In this document: positions 19,521-31,390 of the stretch, piece by piece
Layout of the letters: every line of letters begins with the position of its first letter
Position numbering within the stretch: the first letter of the stretch is position 1
DNA from: Phymorhynchus buccinoides
Taxonomy: Eukaryota > Mollusca > Gastropoda > Neogastropoda > Raphitomidae
DNA length: 64,000 nucleotides
Assembly (NCBI GenBank): GCA_017654935.2
Contig: CM065713.1
Span: forward strand, 23,176,875 to 23,240,874
Direction of reading: 5' to 3'
Notes under the pieces: generated by a model
Database searches by the model: none
What the model was told of the DNA's origin: nothing
The model's input: the letters and a program-made list of their open reading frames with translations, nothing else
Position numbers and translations under genes: made by a program

Positions 19521-19790
19521 GTGACCCAGTTTTCTCCCATCCAGCCATCTGATTGTGGGCCCCAAGATGGCTTAAACGTCTTTCTGTTCAATATGCTCGT
19601 GTTCCAGTGTTTTTTAGCAAAGTGTGTGTGTGTGTGTGTGTGTTGTGCCATCTGATTGTGGGCCCCAAGATTGCGTCTTTCTTGTGACTCTGTGTTTTTA
19701 GCAGTTTTCCTCCCATCCAGCCATCTGATTGTGGGCCCCAAGATTGGCTTAAACGTCTTTCTTGTTCAATATGCTCTGTGTTTTTAGCAA
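19520..19790. repeat. Minisatellite of ~80-100-bp units (about 3 copies)
   Basis: Units contain CCATCTGATTGTGGGCCCCA, then GGCTTAAACGTCTTTC and TTCAATATGCTC with a TTTTTAGCAA end. The middle unit is shortened. The inverted arm at 45930-46260 has about four units, so the array differs in copy number. Confidence 0.7.
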
Positions 19791-20434
19791 GGGGTGGGTG
19801 TGTGTGTCACATCGGTCCTCGTCGTGTTTACATACGTATCTATGTGGTTACTACCGCTCATTTTTCGTCATGACGATGTCTTGACGAGCTTATCTATGTG
19901 TATTTCAGCAGAATGTTTCTTAATGTTTACCGTTATTTTAACTTTAAAACAAGTTAAACTCTGTGGCCGTTCTGTGTCGCTAGGCTAGGTTTTTGAGTTG
20001 CTGCTCTCCAAGTCTCGTTTTCTTGCGTACCGCGATAAGTACGCAATCGGGAAACCTTCTTCTTTCTTTGAGCATCCTCCGTCATCATATTGACGGCTAT
20101 GATGCGCCCTAAATATTTGATCAGTTGTCTATCGCTGTGTGCACGTGAGGGAAGATTGAATAAGAGGTTTGTGCTGCATTTTGTGGTGAGTGTGCGTGTG
20201 TGTGTGAGCATGAATGTGTGCATACATGTGTGCTTGTGTGTATTTTGGTTTAGTGGGTTGTGTGTGCACGCATGTGTGTGTCTGTGTCTGTGTGCGTGTC
20301 GTGTGTGTCTGTCTGCGTGTAGTATGTTGTGTGTGTGAGGGTGTTTGTGTATGTGTGTTGGTGTATGTGGTCAGTCCATGCGGCTCAGTTGCTGTGGCTT
20401 ACCGAATGGGGTATGAACGAGTTGGCGTCGATAA

Positions 20435-20468
<34 letters not shown>

Positions 20469-20584
20469 GCGTGTGCATGTGTGTGTTAGAGAGAGAGAGA
20501 TGAGAGTTGTGAGAGTTTGTGTATGCGCTGTTGCTGGTTGGTGTCACTCTTGAATGCTGTTTTTGTTGTCTATTTGTTGATGAA
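19791..20584. repeat. TG-rich intergenic DNA
   Basis: Several (GT)n-like stretches lie at 20170-20360 and 20437-20490, ending in a short (GA)n. The open frames here encode only Cys/Val/Arg low-complexity peptides and are not genes. It is the counterpart of 45150-45925 in the inverted arm. Confidence 0.6.
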
Positions 20585-20935
20585 TAATTGATTGTAAAGC
20601 GCTTTGGGCTCATCTGAGGTAAAGCGCTATATAAATGTACTATTATTATTATTATTATTATTATTACAAACGGGGGTTTCCATTATAAAAATCATTTTGT
20701 GGGGAGTAAGCGCTGCCCAGATGATCAGCTCCAGGGAAGGGGAAATGAGGGGGGAAGAGGGTATGGGGGGGGGGGGGGGGAGGGAGGGAGAGGGAGGGGG
20801 GAGGGGGAAGGGAGGGGGGTTAGATCTGGGCTTAGTTTGAAGGCCTCCACCGAGGCAGATGTTATTGCGCCTCAGGTAGAAGGCTGTTCCATTCACACAC
20901 AGCCCTGGGGAAGAAAGAAAACTTCCTGTAATTTG
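20585..20935 (-). mobile_element. LINE 3' end: RT C-terminal peptide, 3' UTR and (ATT)n tail
   Basis: On the minus strand, FSFFPRAVCEWNSLLPEAQ is followed by a stop and, in another frame, SVEAFK-like sequence. This is the common end of LINE reverse transcriptases. It is followed by a purine/pyrimidine-biased stretch, then an (ATT)n array (20640-20667) joined to a GCGCTATATAAATG/GTAAAGCGCTTT motif at 20590-20640. The order suggests a degenerate 3' end, possibly two nested tails. The inverted copy is at 44830-45135. Confidence 0.6.
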
Positions 20936-21049
20936 TTTTTGTTGCCGGAAGAAGAAAATATGCTGCTGTGTGTGACCTAGATGACTGTGCTTAGTCTTAC
21001 TCTTTAGTAGATGCTATGACAATTGATTGTGTTCTCGACTTTTAATCTG

Positions 21050-21387
21050 AAATTCTTGTTTTTCTGTTTCACAAAAATAAACATAACTTAATCCTAACCC
21101 TTACCTGAGCAAGTAGAATGTTGCTTCTTAACGAATTTGTGTTCACGGAGTGACGGATTGCCACGCGGCAGTCAGTGTGGCGTTTTCTTGGTGACCATGC
21201 TTTGTCAATGTGTGCAAAAAACAGGAAATTCTTGTTTTTCTGTTTCACAAAAATAAACATAACTTAATCCTAACCCTTACCTGAGCAAGTAGAATGTTGC
21301 TTCTTAACGAATTTGTGTTCACGGATTGCCACGCACTAGCTGTGGCGTTTTCTCGGTGGCCATGCTTTCTCAATGTGTGCAGAAAAA
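21050..21387. repeat. Tandem duplication of a ~176-bp unit
   Basis: Two adjacent units (21050-21225 and 21226-21387) start with AAATTCTTGTTTTTCTG and end near CATGCTTTGTCAATGTGTGC. They differ mainly by a deletion in the CACGGAGTGACGG part. The inverted arm (about 44340-44690) preserves both units. Each contains a similar 60-70-codon minus-strand frame that looks incidental. Confidence 0.7.
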
Positions 21388-21479
21388 GAAAGAAGTGAAA
21401 TACGTCATTTCCGATGTAAATGGGTATGCCTAAAAACCGAAACCGAACAGTAAAACCCAAAACCACGGCTGAGTTTCTC

Positions 21480-24400
21480 TAGATAACGGTCGCCGCGCGA
21501 ATAACGCCCCCCCCCTACGGCAAAACGGGCCTAAAGACCCCGTGACGCGCCACAGTTACGTCCCTTGTTTTTTTCTGGGTTGTCAGCCGTGCTGTGACCC
21601 ACATTCGAATTTCCCCATATTCAAATTGAGGCTGCTCTTTAAACTGATGTGTCGCTTTCAATTTGGGGTAATTTATATGGGAGTCAGACTTGGTCAAAAC
21701 AACATTTCTTTCCAGTTATAAGAGGGAAAACACGTGAATCCCATGATTTTGACACGTGATCGGGTGGCTCTTTAAGAAACACTTTAGAAAACGTTTGCAG
21801 AAGAATATTACAAGCTCTTGTCTGATTGGTCAATTTGTTTTATTATTACTGATTTTAAGCAAACTGTAATGGACCAATCAACAACAAGAACCGTATTCAC
21901 CCCCTACTAGTTCCGGATAGTTCGCCGCTTGTCACCTTTCGACTGAGAGCAAAACGCCATGCGAACTATCGGCAAACGAAGGGTGTTTCTTAGACCGTTT
22001 TTTTGGTCCTCCGATTTGAATCTGCGAGCGCGATGAAACGTTTAGCCCTTGTGAAACTCACCCCAGGGGCCAGTTCGCGGCCGACGGTAGTATATAGTTG
22101 CCTATCACCATTGGCAACGGCCAGTTTCACTGGAGGACGGTCGCGCGAATATTCGCTTGTGGAAAAAATATTATAAGTTGTCTGGGGTCCGTTTCACAAG
22201 GGCTAACTTTACGGAGCGTCAACTCAATTAGACAAAAACGGTACTAAGAAACACCTCTTTTGCTGGCGTTTGTCGCAAACGTTTTGTGGCTATGATAGAG
22301 GTAGCAAGCCACAAACTATTTGAAGGATCATGGGAAATATCTATACTCCCGGCTTTTTTTGTTATATCTCGAGTGACGAGACTTGAACTTTCAAAATGGA
22401 AGACCAAAACAACAAGCTTGCCATAGCAAATATTCTTTAGTCTATCGTAAAAAAACTACGGGATGATTTTTAAGCAAACACAAGTGTTTTGGGAGTGCTC
22501 TTTCTTAATTTTCATTATGTTATATGGCATAATGTAATACAAATTTAATTTCTGCTCAAAATAGACGTGGGTGAAATCGAAAACTTGGTACAAACTGACA
22601 GAGAGGTATGATTTACCTCCCTTGAAGAGTAAGCTTAAAGAGTTATCTGACCTTAGCAAACGCTTAGGGTGTTTCTTAGGCCCTGTTTGCTGTAAGCGTT
22701 ATTCGCGCAGCGACCAAAGTTATCTAGAGAAACTAGACCGAGGTAACTAATGACAAACTATTTGAAGGATCATGGGAAATATCAATACTTCCGGCTTTTT
22801 TTTTATATCTCGCGTGAATGTGACTTTAACTTTCAAAATGAAAGACCAAAACAACAAGATTGTCATAGCTAATATTCTTTTGTCTATCAAGAAGAAAAAA
22901 ACGGGATGATTTTAGCAAATTAAACAAACGCAAGTGTTTTTGAGTGCTCTTTCTTAATTTTTCATCATGTTAGATGGCATAGTGCAAAGTTAATTTTCTG
23001 CACACAAATAGACGTGGATGAAATCGAAAACTTTGTACAAACTGACAGAGGTATGATTTATCTCCCTTATGATAGCAACCCTTTTCTCTCTCCCAAAAGC
23101 GAAGAGTAAGCTTACAGAGTTATCTGACATTAGCAAATGTAGTTTAGGGTGTTTCTTAGATCCCTTTTGGCGTAACAGTTATTTTCGCTCGAGCGGGCAG
23201 AGGCGGCGACCATTATCTAGAGAAACTTGACCCTCATTGGTAAAAAAACCGAGTTTTTTAGTATTATTTTAACCAAATTTTTAAATGGACCAAACTTTAA
23301 TGGACCAATCAACAACTAGAAATGTATTCACCTCATGCAAGTCACGTGATAGTTCGCCGAGTGGTTGCTTGGGCAGAGGCTCAGAGCGCTTTGCAAACTG
23401 TCGGCAAACGAAGAGTTTCTTATACCGTTTTTGCCGATTTGCGCTAACGCTACCGTAACGTTAGCCCTTGTGAAACGTACCCTGGTAAAACCGAGTTTTT
23501 TTAAATATTTTTTTAATTATTTAATTGTCTTTCTTTAATCTTGTCATAAATTGCCATCAACTCTTTATTAATCAGTTTCAGATGGAAATTGTAACTGAAT
23601 TTTATCCTGATTACCGGATTTAAACTTGAATATTATGAACTTGACTAGAACCACGGATTATATATTCAATGTGTAGTGTCCATGCTAGAACTTAGATTAT
23701 ACGTGAGTTGTTCATAAAATTTTGGCAACGTGTCAATAAAGCAAAGGAACAAAGGAGTTCACAGACTTCAAACGTTTGCATTCCATTGAAGAATACCTTC
23801 CCTTATTGCATGCAAAGTTCCAGCTCTCTGGTTTTAAATGCAGTTTAGTAGCTTGCTTTTTTTTTAAAGGCAAGGGTCGAAGCTGTTATTTTGAGCTTTT
23901 TGTGAGGTGCCAGAAAATGTCGTTAAACCAAACAATCTAAAATGATAAGAAGAATTTGAAAGTAATTCGGAGCTAAATGAAGTCAGTAAAATAGGTGGTT
24001 CAAATGTTGATTGCTTTGCTCTTCTTGGAAGGTCACAGCGACCTTGACCTTGTAGGCATTCAGAGCAACTGTAATGCCGGACCAATCGACAACAAGAAAT
24101 GTATTCACTCCATGCTAGTCACGTGATAGTTCGGGCCACGAGTCAGTATCGGAGTAGTCACAAAACGTTTTTGGCAAACGCCGGTCGGCGAAAGAGGTGT
24201 TTCTTAGTACTGTTTTTGCCGATTTACGCCCACGCTACGTACGTAACGTTAGCCCTTGTGAAACATCCCCTACTAAGAAGCATATCTTTCGCCGACGTTT
24301 GCCGTGATGTTTTGTGGCTGTCATCGAGGTAGCTCAAGTTTTCGCGAACTATCACGTGACTAGCATGGGGTGAATACATTTCTTGTTTTTCAGTGATTGG

Positions 24401-24560
24401 TCCATTAAAGTTTGGTTACAATAATGTAAAAAAAAAAGAGCAATCAGACAAGAGCTTGTAATATTATTCCGCAAACGCTTTCTAAAGTGTTTCTTAGGCC
24501 CCGTTTGGCATAAGCGTTATTCGCGCGGCGACCGTTATCTAGAGAAACTAGATCCTGGTA
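21480..24560. mobile_element. Cluster of related MITE end modules
   Basis: Two module types recur in both orientations. One contains TTTCACAAGGGCTAACGTTA, leads into AAAAACGGTACTAAGAAACA and then GACGTTTGCC. The other contains TCTCTAGATAACGGTCGCCG and GGGCCTAAGAAACAC. Examples lie near 21490, 21780, 21990, 22190-22290, 22665-22740, 23150-23225, 23410-23480, 24175-24330 and 24490-24560. Their pairing suggests nested or fragmented copies of one TIR transposon family. Conserved AATGGACCAATCAACAAC and CACGTGATAGTTCG blocks lie between them. No transposase was seen. Confidence 0.55.
22310..23230. repeat. Tandem duplication of a ~440-bp unit
   Basis: Unit 1 (22310-22750) and unit 2 (22751-23230) both start with ACAAACTATTTGAAGGATCA and end in a TCTAGAGAAACT module. 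They share CGGGATGATTTT, GAGTGCTCTTTCTTAATTTT and ACAAACTGACAGAG in order. Unit 2 has extra bases near 23070-23100. The inverted arm carries both units (about 42555-43480). Confidence 0.75.
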
Positions 24561-24564
24561 AACT

Positions 24565-24660
24565 GTGTACAGTGGAACCTCCCTTATAAGACATTCGAAA
24601 AATCATCCAAAATGATGTCTTATAATGGAGGGGTCTTATAAGGGAGGCAATTTACAAAAC
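24565..24660 (+). mobile_element. Possible pogo/Tigger-like transposon end
   Basis: TACAGTGGAACCTCCCTTAT at the edge, with the inner GTCTTATAA repeated in both directions, resembles the terminal repeats of pogo/Tigger-type (TA-target) elements. No opposite end was found downstream, and the open frames that follow (to about 25170) have no recognisable domain. The inverted counterpart ends at about 41260. Confidence 0.35.
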
Positions 24661-26749
24661 TATTTTCAGTGCCTAATTCTGATCGCTTCTCGCCTTTTGC
24701 TAAGACAGTGATTCAGGAACATAAATGTTTTTGTTTATAATACCTGGTTGGTCTGTTCAGCCCGTCGTACATGGCGAAAGTCGATACACGACGTTAAACT
24801 GAACTTCCACCCAAACCATTTGAGCAAAATGGGTTGCCGCGGGCATAAGTGTTGTTTTCTTTGGCAATGTTATCAGTGATGACAGGCCCTTGTGATCTTA
24901 AAGAAATGCTAAAAATGTCGCTTACAAACAAGGAAAGTTTGAATGCAGTAAGACTGGTTTGTCCCGGTCAAGACCACTCTACATCTCATTGGCGCTTTTG
25001 TTTAAAATGATACATAAGCTATGCCAAGTCTCGTTCTCTGTGATGACATCGCATATTTATTTGGGTCCATTTGGCCCAAACTTTCAGAGCATTTCTGTCG
25101 TACAAGCATTTCATCGTTTCTGTTGTTCTTCACTTAGGAAATTGGGTACCCATTTTCTTGCGAGCTAGTTTCTCGCTAGAAGATGTTTACGCATTATCTT
25201 GACTTAACTTATTATGATACTAAAAACCATAAACACAATGTTTTCTCCCAAAAACTCTAGGGAACACGAGGTCCAAAGCTCATGGGCGGGTAAGAAGCCC
25301 TCCCCATATGTTTTAACTATATCAAACTAAATCTTTCAGTCTCATTTTGGCCCATGAGACAGGCCAGTTAATGTCTAGGATAAGCCTAAAGGGCACTTAT
25401 TTCGACTGAATTGTGAGATTAAATCATGAGATAATAGTGGCTCCATCCTCTGGTCTTAGTGTGGTCTAACTCGTCTCTCTCTCTTCGCTTCTCCGTCCAT
25501 TAACAGGATAGTCCTAACGGGCACTTATGTCCTCTTGTAGTTAAATTTCTCTCTCTCTCTCACTGTCATAGTCTCGTTACAGTCTCTCTCGATCTCTCTC
25601 ATCTTCTCACTCCTCTCTCGACTCTCTGTCTCTCTATCTCACTCAAAACTCTCTCTCTCGCTCTCTCATGTCTTCCTCTCTGTGGCGATCGTCTGTGGGG
25701 AAAAATAGCCTTACGTTAATCTTGTCCATTACCTTCGCCGTCACTGAGCCTGCTTTTCCAGCCCCAAAATACCCTGAAACTTAAATGGGTAGAGAAAAAA
25801 ATATATATATTAGGAATTTTTCTGTGACATGCATACCATGTTAGGCCTATTCTTACAGCTCTCCAGTATTATAGAAGGAATAGGGTTTCTTCGGATAACC
25901 GTGGCTCACTCAAGAATACTTTAATTCTCAAAGTGAGAAATATTGATTTGTGGCCCCGTCAAGCATGACACAGCACTGACGATAGGCAATAAGAACATCA
26001 TATTATAATATTCCACACATAAAACTCTTTATAGGACATCGGTGAAAAATCATAACCTACGATCTGTCATATAATAATTGCGCCGTATGATGAAGAGGGG
26101 ATAAAGATTACATAGAGTAAGTAGCGAACGAAATACAACATAGCTCAATATAACCAAATGAGGACAGCCACAAAGGACCTCATGAAAAGAAGCATTTTAT
26201 GCTTATTGAGCTATTCCTCATTAAAGATTTCAAGTTTCAAGTCAGTTCAGCATAAAATAAAAATAAACAAAAAACACAAAGTACAATTTAAAACATTGAT
26301 TAAATAAACCAACACCGTAGAACTTTATAGTAACATGCAAAAGAAAATACAAACTATCTAACATAACAATGCACATAGGACAGTTATATCAATCATTTTG
26401 GACACAATAGTGGTCACTCTCAAACAATGTTAATACACTCTTAAACAGACAAAAAAACAAAGATCAGACATGTCATTTCTAAAACTGCGTATGTGACCAG
26501 AAAAGGTTCAAAAATGACTCTCTCTCCTCTCTCTCAACAAAAACATACAGTATTTATACAGCGCTGAATCTTGATATAAATAAATCAAAGCGCAACACAC
26601 GTTAGCTCATAACGCAAGAAATCAAATATGCAATACAAGGCGCGCCACGAAGTTTGAATAAATGGTATAACAGGCAGAACAGACCTAAAGGCAAGAGAGA
26701 GAGAAGAGAAAGAGAGTGGAGGCCTCAATCACGAGGAACAGATATTTCA
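24661..26749. other. Intergenic DNA with degraded repeats
   Basis: No gene is visible. 25470-25690 is an irregular CT-rich tract whose inverted counterpart (40205-40252) is a clean (GA)n run. 25740-25910 is a decayed piggyBac-type MITE fragment (compare 40007-40162). 25250-25400 matches part of the palindromic element at 40345-40573. The last ~1.3 kb differs from its inverted counterpart more than the rest does. Confidence 0.5.
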
Positions 26750-27249
26750 NNNNNNNNNNNNNNNNNNNNNNNNNNNNNNNNNNNNNNNNNNNNNNNNNNN
26801 NNNNNNNNNNNNNNNNNNNNNNNNNNNNNNNNNNNNNNNNNNNNNNNNNNNNNNNNNNNNNNNNNNNNNNNNNNNNNNNNNNNNNNNNNNNNNNNNNNNN
26901 NNNNNNNNNNNNNNNNNNNNNNNNNNNNNNNNNNNNNNNNNNNNNNNNNNNNNNNNNNNNNNNNNNNNNNNNNNNNNNNNNNNNNNNNNNNNNNNNNNNN
27001 NNNNNNNNNNNNNNNNNNNNNNNNNNNNNNNNNNNNNNNNNNNNNNNNNNNNNNNNNNNNNNNNNNNNNNNNNNNNNNNNNNNNNNNNNNNNNNNNNNNN
27101 NNNNNNNNNNNNNNNNNNNNNNNNNNNNNNNNNNNNNNNNNNNNNNNNNNNNNNNNNNNNNNNNNNNNNNNNNNNNNNNNNNNNNNNNNNNNNNNNNNNN
27201 NNNNNNNNNNNNNNNNNNNNNNNNNNNNNNNNNNNNNNNNNNNNNNNNN
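26750..27249. other. Assembly gap (500 N)
   Basis: These are exactly 500 unknown bases. The left contig end matches (inverted) the sequence at about 38896-39080. The right contig starts inside a block that matches 3160 inverted. The join therefore places contigs whose contents are repeated in opposite orientation elsewhere in the window. Confidence 0.98.
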
Positions 27250-27411
27250 TCTACTCATATAGGGAAAAGAGACTGGATGCTTATCTTCCACTATACAATC
27301 TTTTTTCTTGAGGGAGAAAAAAAATCCCACTTGTGAATTGAGCTTTTGGTTGTTTTTTGTTGTGTGTTTAATTTTTTTTTAACTCTAAGTATGAATATTT
27401 TGGTAAAGGAA

Positions 27412-27841
27412 AAGATGTGTTGCCACCCCCCCTACATTTCTCGGTAAATTAATTAATTGTATTTTTTTCCGGTGGAAATTTTTTGCCTTTGCCTTTACCA
27501 TACATAAAGATGTATTTTAGGGACATTTTTTAGCTAATAACCTTTGTTTGAATACTAACCCTAACACTAAACCTAAACCTAAACCCAAACCCAAACCCCC
27601 CCCCACCTATAAGACGGCAAAAACGCAACGAAACACAAACTGTGACAAATCGCGGTGTAAACTGCAGTACATAGTGGGGGGTAGGGTTAGGTTAGGCTAG
27701 GGTTAGGGTTAGTATTCCAAAAAGGTATATTAGCTCAAAATGTTCCTAAAATACAGCTTTATGTATGGTAAGAAAAGCAAAAACGGAAAAATACAATTAA
27801 CCGAGAAATGCAGGGGGGGTGGCACATCTTTGACCTTTACC
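27412..27841. mobile_element. Foldback element carrying TTAGGG-type arrays
   Basis: It occupies the same insertion site as 2598-3009, with the flanking repeat GAATATTTT on both sides (27403-27411 and 27842-27850). Here one inner array has drifted to CCTAAACCTAAACC and CCCAAACCC, while the other remains TTAGGG-like. That separates this copy from those at 2598 and 59634. Confidence 0.75.
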
Positions 27842-28453
27842 GAATATTTTATAGATTTGAAAAAAATGATTTTACAATTTTTTCGAATACAGACAAAGGC
27901 AACACTGTGTGCAGATATGTGCGGAAGTTATGCACAGAAACCTGTTTATTATAAGTAAACGAATCTCCACCGTGGGGATACCGGGGGGTCTTTTGTAAAA
28001 ATAGTAGTCCCCCCACCTTCTGGAAGTTCTGTGCTTGTAACTTCCTCTAATCTGCCACTCTCTTTGACTCTGCCTTTTTCCCTTTGCTTTCTATCATCTA
28101 CTATCTTTCTGACTTATTGGGTTGGCCCATTCTCCTGCCTTTTTTTTCAACAAAATCTTCCAAATCATTTTTCTCTTTTGAGCTCCTCCGAAATCGGAAT
28201 GTGTCGGCTGTACGCAGTGAGGGAGACCGGTGAAAACTGAAAACCGGACACATACGTACCCTCACCCATTATGGCCATATGGCCTGCAGAATGCAGAAGA
28301 AAGTAAATGAAAGAAAGACAAAAATTAATGCATGTTTCCATGTTCGAAATACTGACGCGTGCAATGTGTCCGTTTATTTTTTTCCTTATTTATGGGGGTT
28401 CCGCACGGATGTTCCATGTATGTGTGTGTGTACATGTATGCGCTAAGGGTTTG

Positions 28454-28868
28454 TCATGTCGTCGGTGACATTCACAAACCTCATATCTCAATGTTGGTAG
28501 TTTTGAGAAAAACGAATTAAAAAACTGTTTTAAAAATTAACCGCGTTGACCACAATTGATTAACTATGATGAATATGTTGTTTGAGATATTGCGAGTTAA
28601 GTCCTGCATTCTGTTAAAATTACTGAAAACGGTTTTGTTAGACTTGAAAAGAACGAAGATACGAGGGTTTTGTCCTTAACTAGATCTGAATTTGGGACTT
28701 ACGAGTTTTTCTTCTATTTTCACAATCTCGTTTACCCCAGATAGAAAGTCGTTAGAGATACGAGCTTTTGGTGGAAGGTGGTGGGAAAAATTAGAGAACT
28801 GACTATGTATCTAACTCAAACCCCCCCAAAATCGAGATACGAGGTTTGTAAATGTCACTGACGATGTG
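28454..28868. mobile_element. MITE-like element with ~40-bp terminal inverted repeats
   Basis: This is the inverted counterpart of 1586-1992. Its ends are CATGTCGTCGGTGACATTC and the complement of CACATCGTCAGTGACATTT. Several ATACGAG motifs lie inside. It is non-coding. Confidence 0.6.
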
Positions 28869-28999
28869 CTGTTTTATGTGTCTCTTGATTTTTATGTTAC
28901 TTCAAAGGGTTAATTCCGAAAACACTGATACAGGGGACCTAAATCAAAATGTGTTTTTTTGTTTTGATATCTCACAAGTAGTGGGTGTGCGTCCAACGT

Positions 29000-29400
29000 G
29001 TGTAGAGTGGCACAGCTCGACAGTGGTATCGCGTTCGCTTCGTGTCAAGTAAACCCGAGTTCGAACCTGGGTACAGGGGATTTTTTCCTCTCACTTTGCA
29101 CTAGGCCTTAACGGTCTGAACGTGGAGTCTTTCGGATGAGACGAAAAAACCGAGGTCCCTGTGTGCCCATGCACTTAGCATGCGTTAATCCCAGTGGCAA
29201 CGAAAAAGTTGTCATTTGGTAAAAAAAATTTACTCCCCCCCCCCCCCCCCCTCATCAGTGACAAAAATCGCATGCAAAAAAAAAAAATTAAATTAAAAAA
29301 TTGGGTGGCGCGCCTCTGGCTGCGACGCGCTCTCCAGGTGGGAGCAACCCGAATTTCACAGACACGCCTCTGTGACTATAAAGTACCTAATAATAACGTG
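29000..29400 (+). mobile_element. tRNA-derived SINE
   Basis: This is the counterpart of 1055-1456. The head is GTGGCACAGCTCGACAGTGG, the B box is GTTCGAACC near 29060, and the central block contains TCTTTCGGATGAGACG. A poly-C run lies near 29235 and the tail near 29390. It is followed by about 260 bp of non-SINE DNA, then an oppositely oriented SINE. Confidence 0.75.
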
Positions 29401-29659
29401 TGAAGTTCAAGTTAATCAAATATTTTACCTAATGAAGTTTGCTCCGTCTTTTTGGGGGAGTTAACAATCTTATCTTATTGACATCTGTTTTGAACACAGC
29501 CGTGTGCTTTAGAATGCATTTTGGAATAGTGTGTAGAAGGGGTTGTTTCAGTTACAATTTTGTTCTATGTTTTGGTAACTGCACAACTAAAAGACATTGT
29601 ACGAAGAGTATGTGCATATTTGTGAACCTCAAATCAGCATTCTCTTTCCTATAATGTGT

Positions 29660-30063
29660 GTGTTTGTTAGATTAGATTAGGTACCCGGTACATTATTGTC
29701 ACAGAGGTGTCTCTGTGAAATTCGGGTTGCTCCCACACGGAGAGCGCGTCGCAGCCAGAGGCTCGCCACCCAATTTTTAATTTTGTTTGTTTGTTGCATG
29801 CGATTTTTGTGCGACTGATGAGGAAGGAAAGGAAAGGGTAGGGGGGTAAATTTTGACCAAATGACAACTTTTTCGTTGCCACTGGGTTTAACGTGTGCTA
29901 AGTGCATGAGCACATGGGCCCTTGGTTTATCGTCTCATCCGAAAGACTCCACGTTCAGACCGCAAGGCCTAGTGCAAAGTGAGAGGAAAAATCCCCTGTA
30001 CCCAGGTTCGAACTCGGGTTTACTTGACACGAAGCGAACGTGCTACCACTGTGCCACTCTACA
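29660..30063 (-). mobile_element. tRNA-derived SINE
   Basis: This is the counterpart of 382-775, tail to tail with the SINE at 29000-29400. The A and B boxes lie at its right end (about 30000-30060). The TAATC-type tail is at 29665-29685. Confidence 0.75.
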
Positions 30064-31320
30064 CTGTTTTTGTGTATGTGTGTGTGTTTGGACGACTAAG
30101 TTTCGATTATTTGCGTTTATGAATAATACTTTTATAATTTTATGCACAACACTTGTTCTTAGCAATTATCTAGAGCTCAGTATTGAGTTGGATTGCTATT
30201 GTCGGTGCTGTGTGTGTTTAAAAAAAAAAAAAACCCAATTGACTGCCACCAACGTATTACGTTCTGAGCTGATGACATCACTGATGATGTCATCAGATGA
30301 AGAGGAATAACCCTCATATGCTGGCTTTTGATCTAACACAATCAAGAGAGTAATATCCCCAGACAATTTTTTTCAGATTGGCTCTATCAGTTGTTTTCAT
30401 GTCATGGTTTACCCAATTATTTTTTTCTATTTTCTCTGGCAGTTGAGGGGTTCAAATGTAAAATTGCTTTTCCTAATCGTTACTTGTGTCGTGTCAAAGT
30501 TATTTGACAAATGTGCATGCCAGGCAGCGAATTTCGTTACTTTGTGTAAAGGCAATGAAATGGATTGAGTGATTGATTCATTCATTCATTAGGCTGATGA
30601 CTTTAACCCTCTTGCATTTCTTCCGGTTGGCCCAAACCGCCCAGCCGGAAGTTGCCTCTGTGTATTCAAGCCGCCCCAAAACCTCAAGCCGCCCCAAAAC
30701 CGCCCCTAGCTTGCCCCCACTCTGAGACCCCCTCTAATGGCATTTTTATCACGCACTAACTTCTGGCTTGTTCTAAACACACTATGAAGAAGCTTCTCAC
30801 TCTCAGTGATGCGATGGTAACTGTATGGCGCTCCGTGTGCTTCAAAAGACAGTTTTTCCCGAAAATGCGCGAAAGAATCTGAACACTAGAAGAAGTTTTG
30901 TATGTAACAAATGCGAATGCAAGAGGGTTAGCTAAAGGCTGGTATTTTACCATTATATGAAATTGAGTTGATTGAATGTCCATTCTCCTAATTTTTGTCT
31001 CTGCAATTTTGGTTTGGGGTCTTGCGTCTTGAATTTTTATGTCTATATGTGTGCACGTTTCTTTTTCACTTTTTGGCTCACTCGTGTTAACGAAGTTAAC
31101 ACAAAGTGAGTCTATAGTATGATAGTTGTTCGGTTGTGTGTGTGTGTGTATGTGTTGCGTCCGTGGTCTAATATTCAAACTTTAACATTATGCAAGCTTT
31201 CAAACAATAATGATTTGAGTAATTAAATACTTAAAACAACACTGTTAACCGATAACATTTTAGATTAGTGGGTTAGAGAGTATTCAACAGGCAACATGAG
31301 TTAAGAAACTAACACTGAAA

Positions 31321-31390
31321 GCCTCGATAGCTCATTGGTAGAGTGTCTGTCTGTCATGCCAATGGTTCTGGGTCCGATTCTCGGCACGGT
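31321..31390 (+). ncRNA. tRNA-like sequence (Asp-like), degenerate
   Basis: GCCTCGATAGCTCATTGGTA resembles a tRNA acceptor/D-arm with an A box. CTGTCAT would be an anticodon loop with GTC (Asp). GGTCCGATTC resembles a B box. The anticodon stem and the T stem do not pair properly, so it is more likely a tRNA pseudogene or the head of another tRNA-derived SINE than a functional tRNA. A second copy is at 63580-63655. Confidence 0.4.

Noticed and set aside
23864..24085. A 73-codon minus-strand frame that is identical in the inverted arm (41746-41967)
   Set aside because: Its conservation only reflects the recent duplication of the whole arm. No domain is seen and it lies among MITE modules.
21480..24560. 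CRISPR-like or other regularly spaced array
   Set aside because: Spacing and orientation are irregular, the modules are transposon ends, and the genome is eukaryotic.
31321..31390. A functional tRNA-Asp gene
   Set aside because: The anticodon and T stems do not pair.
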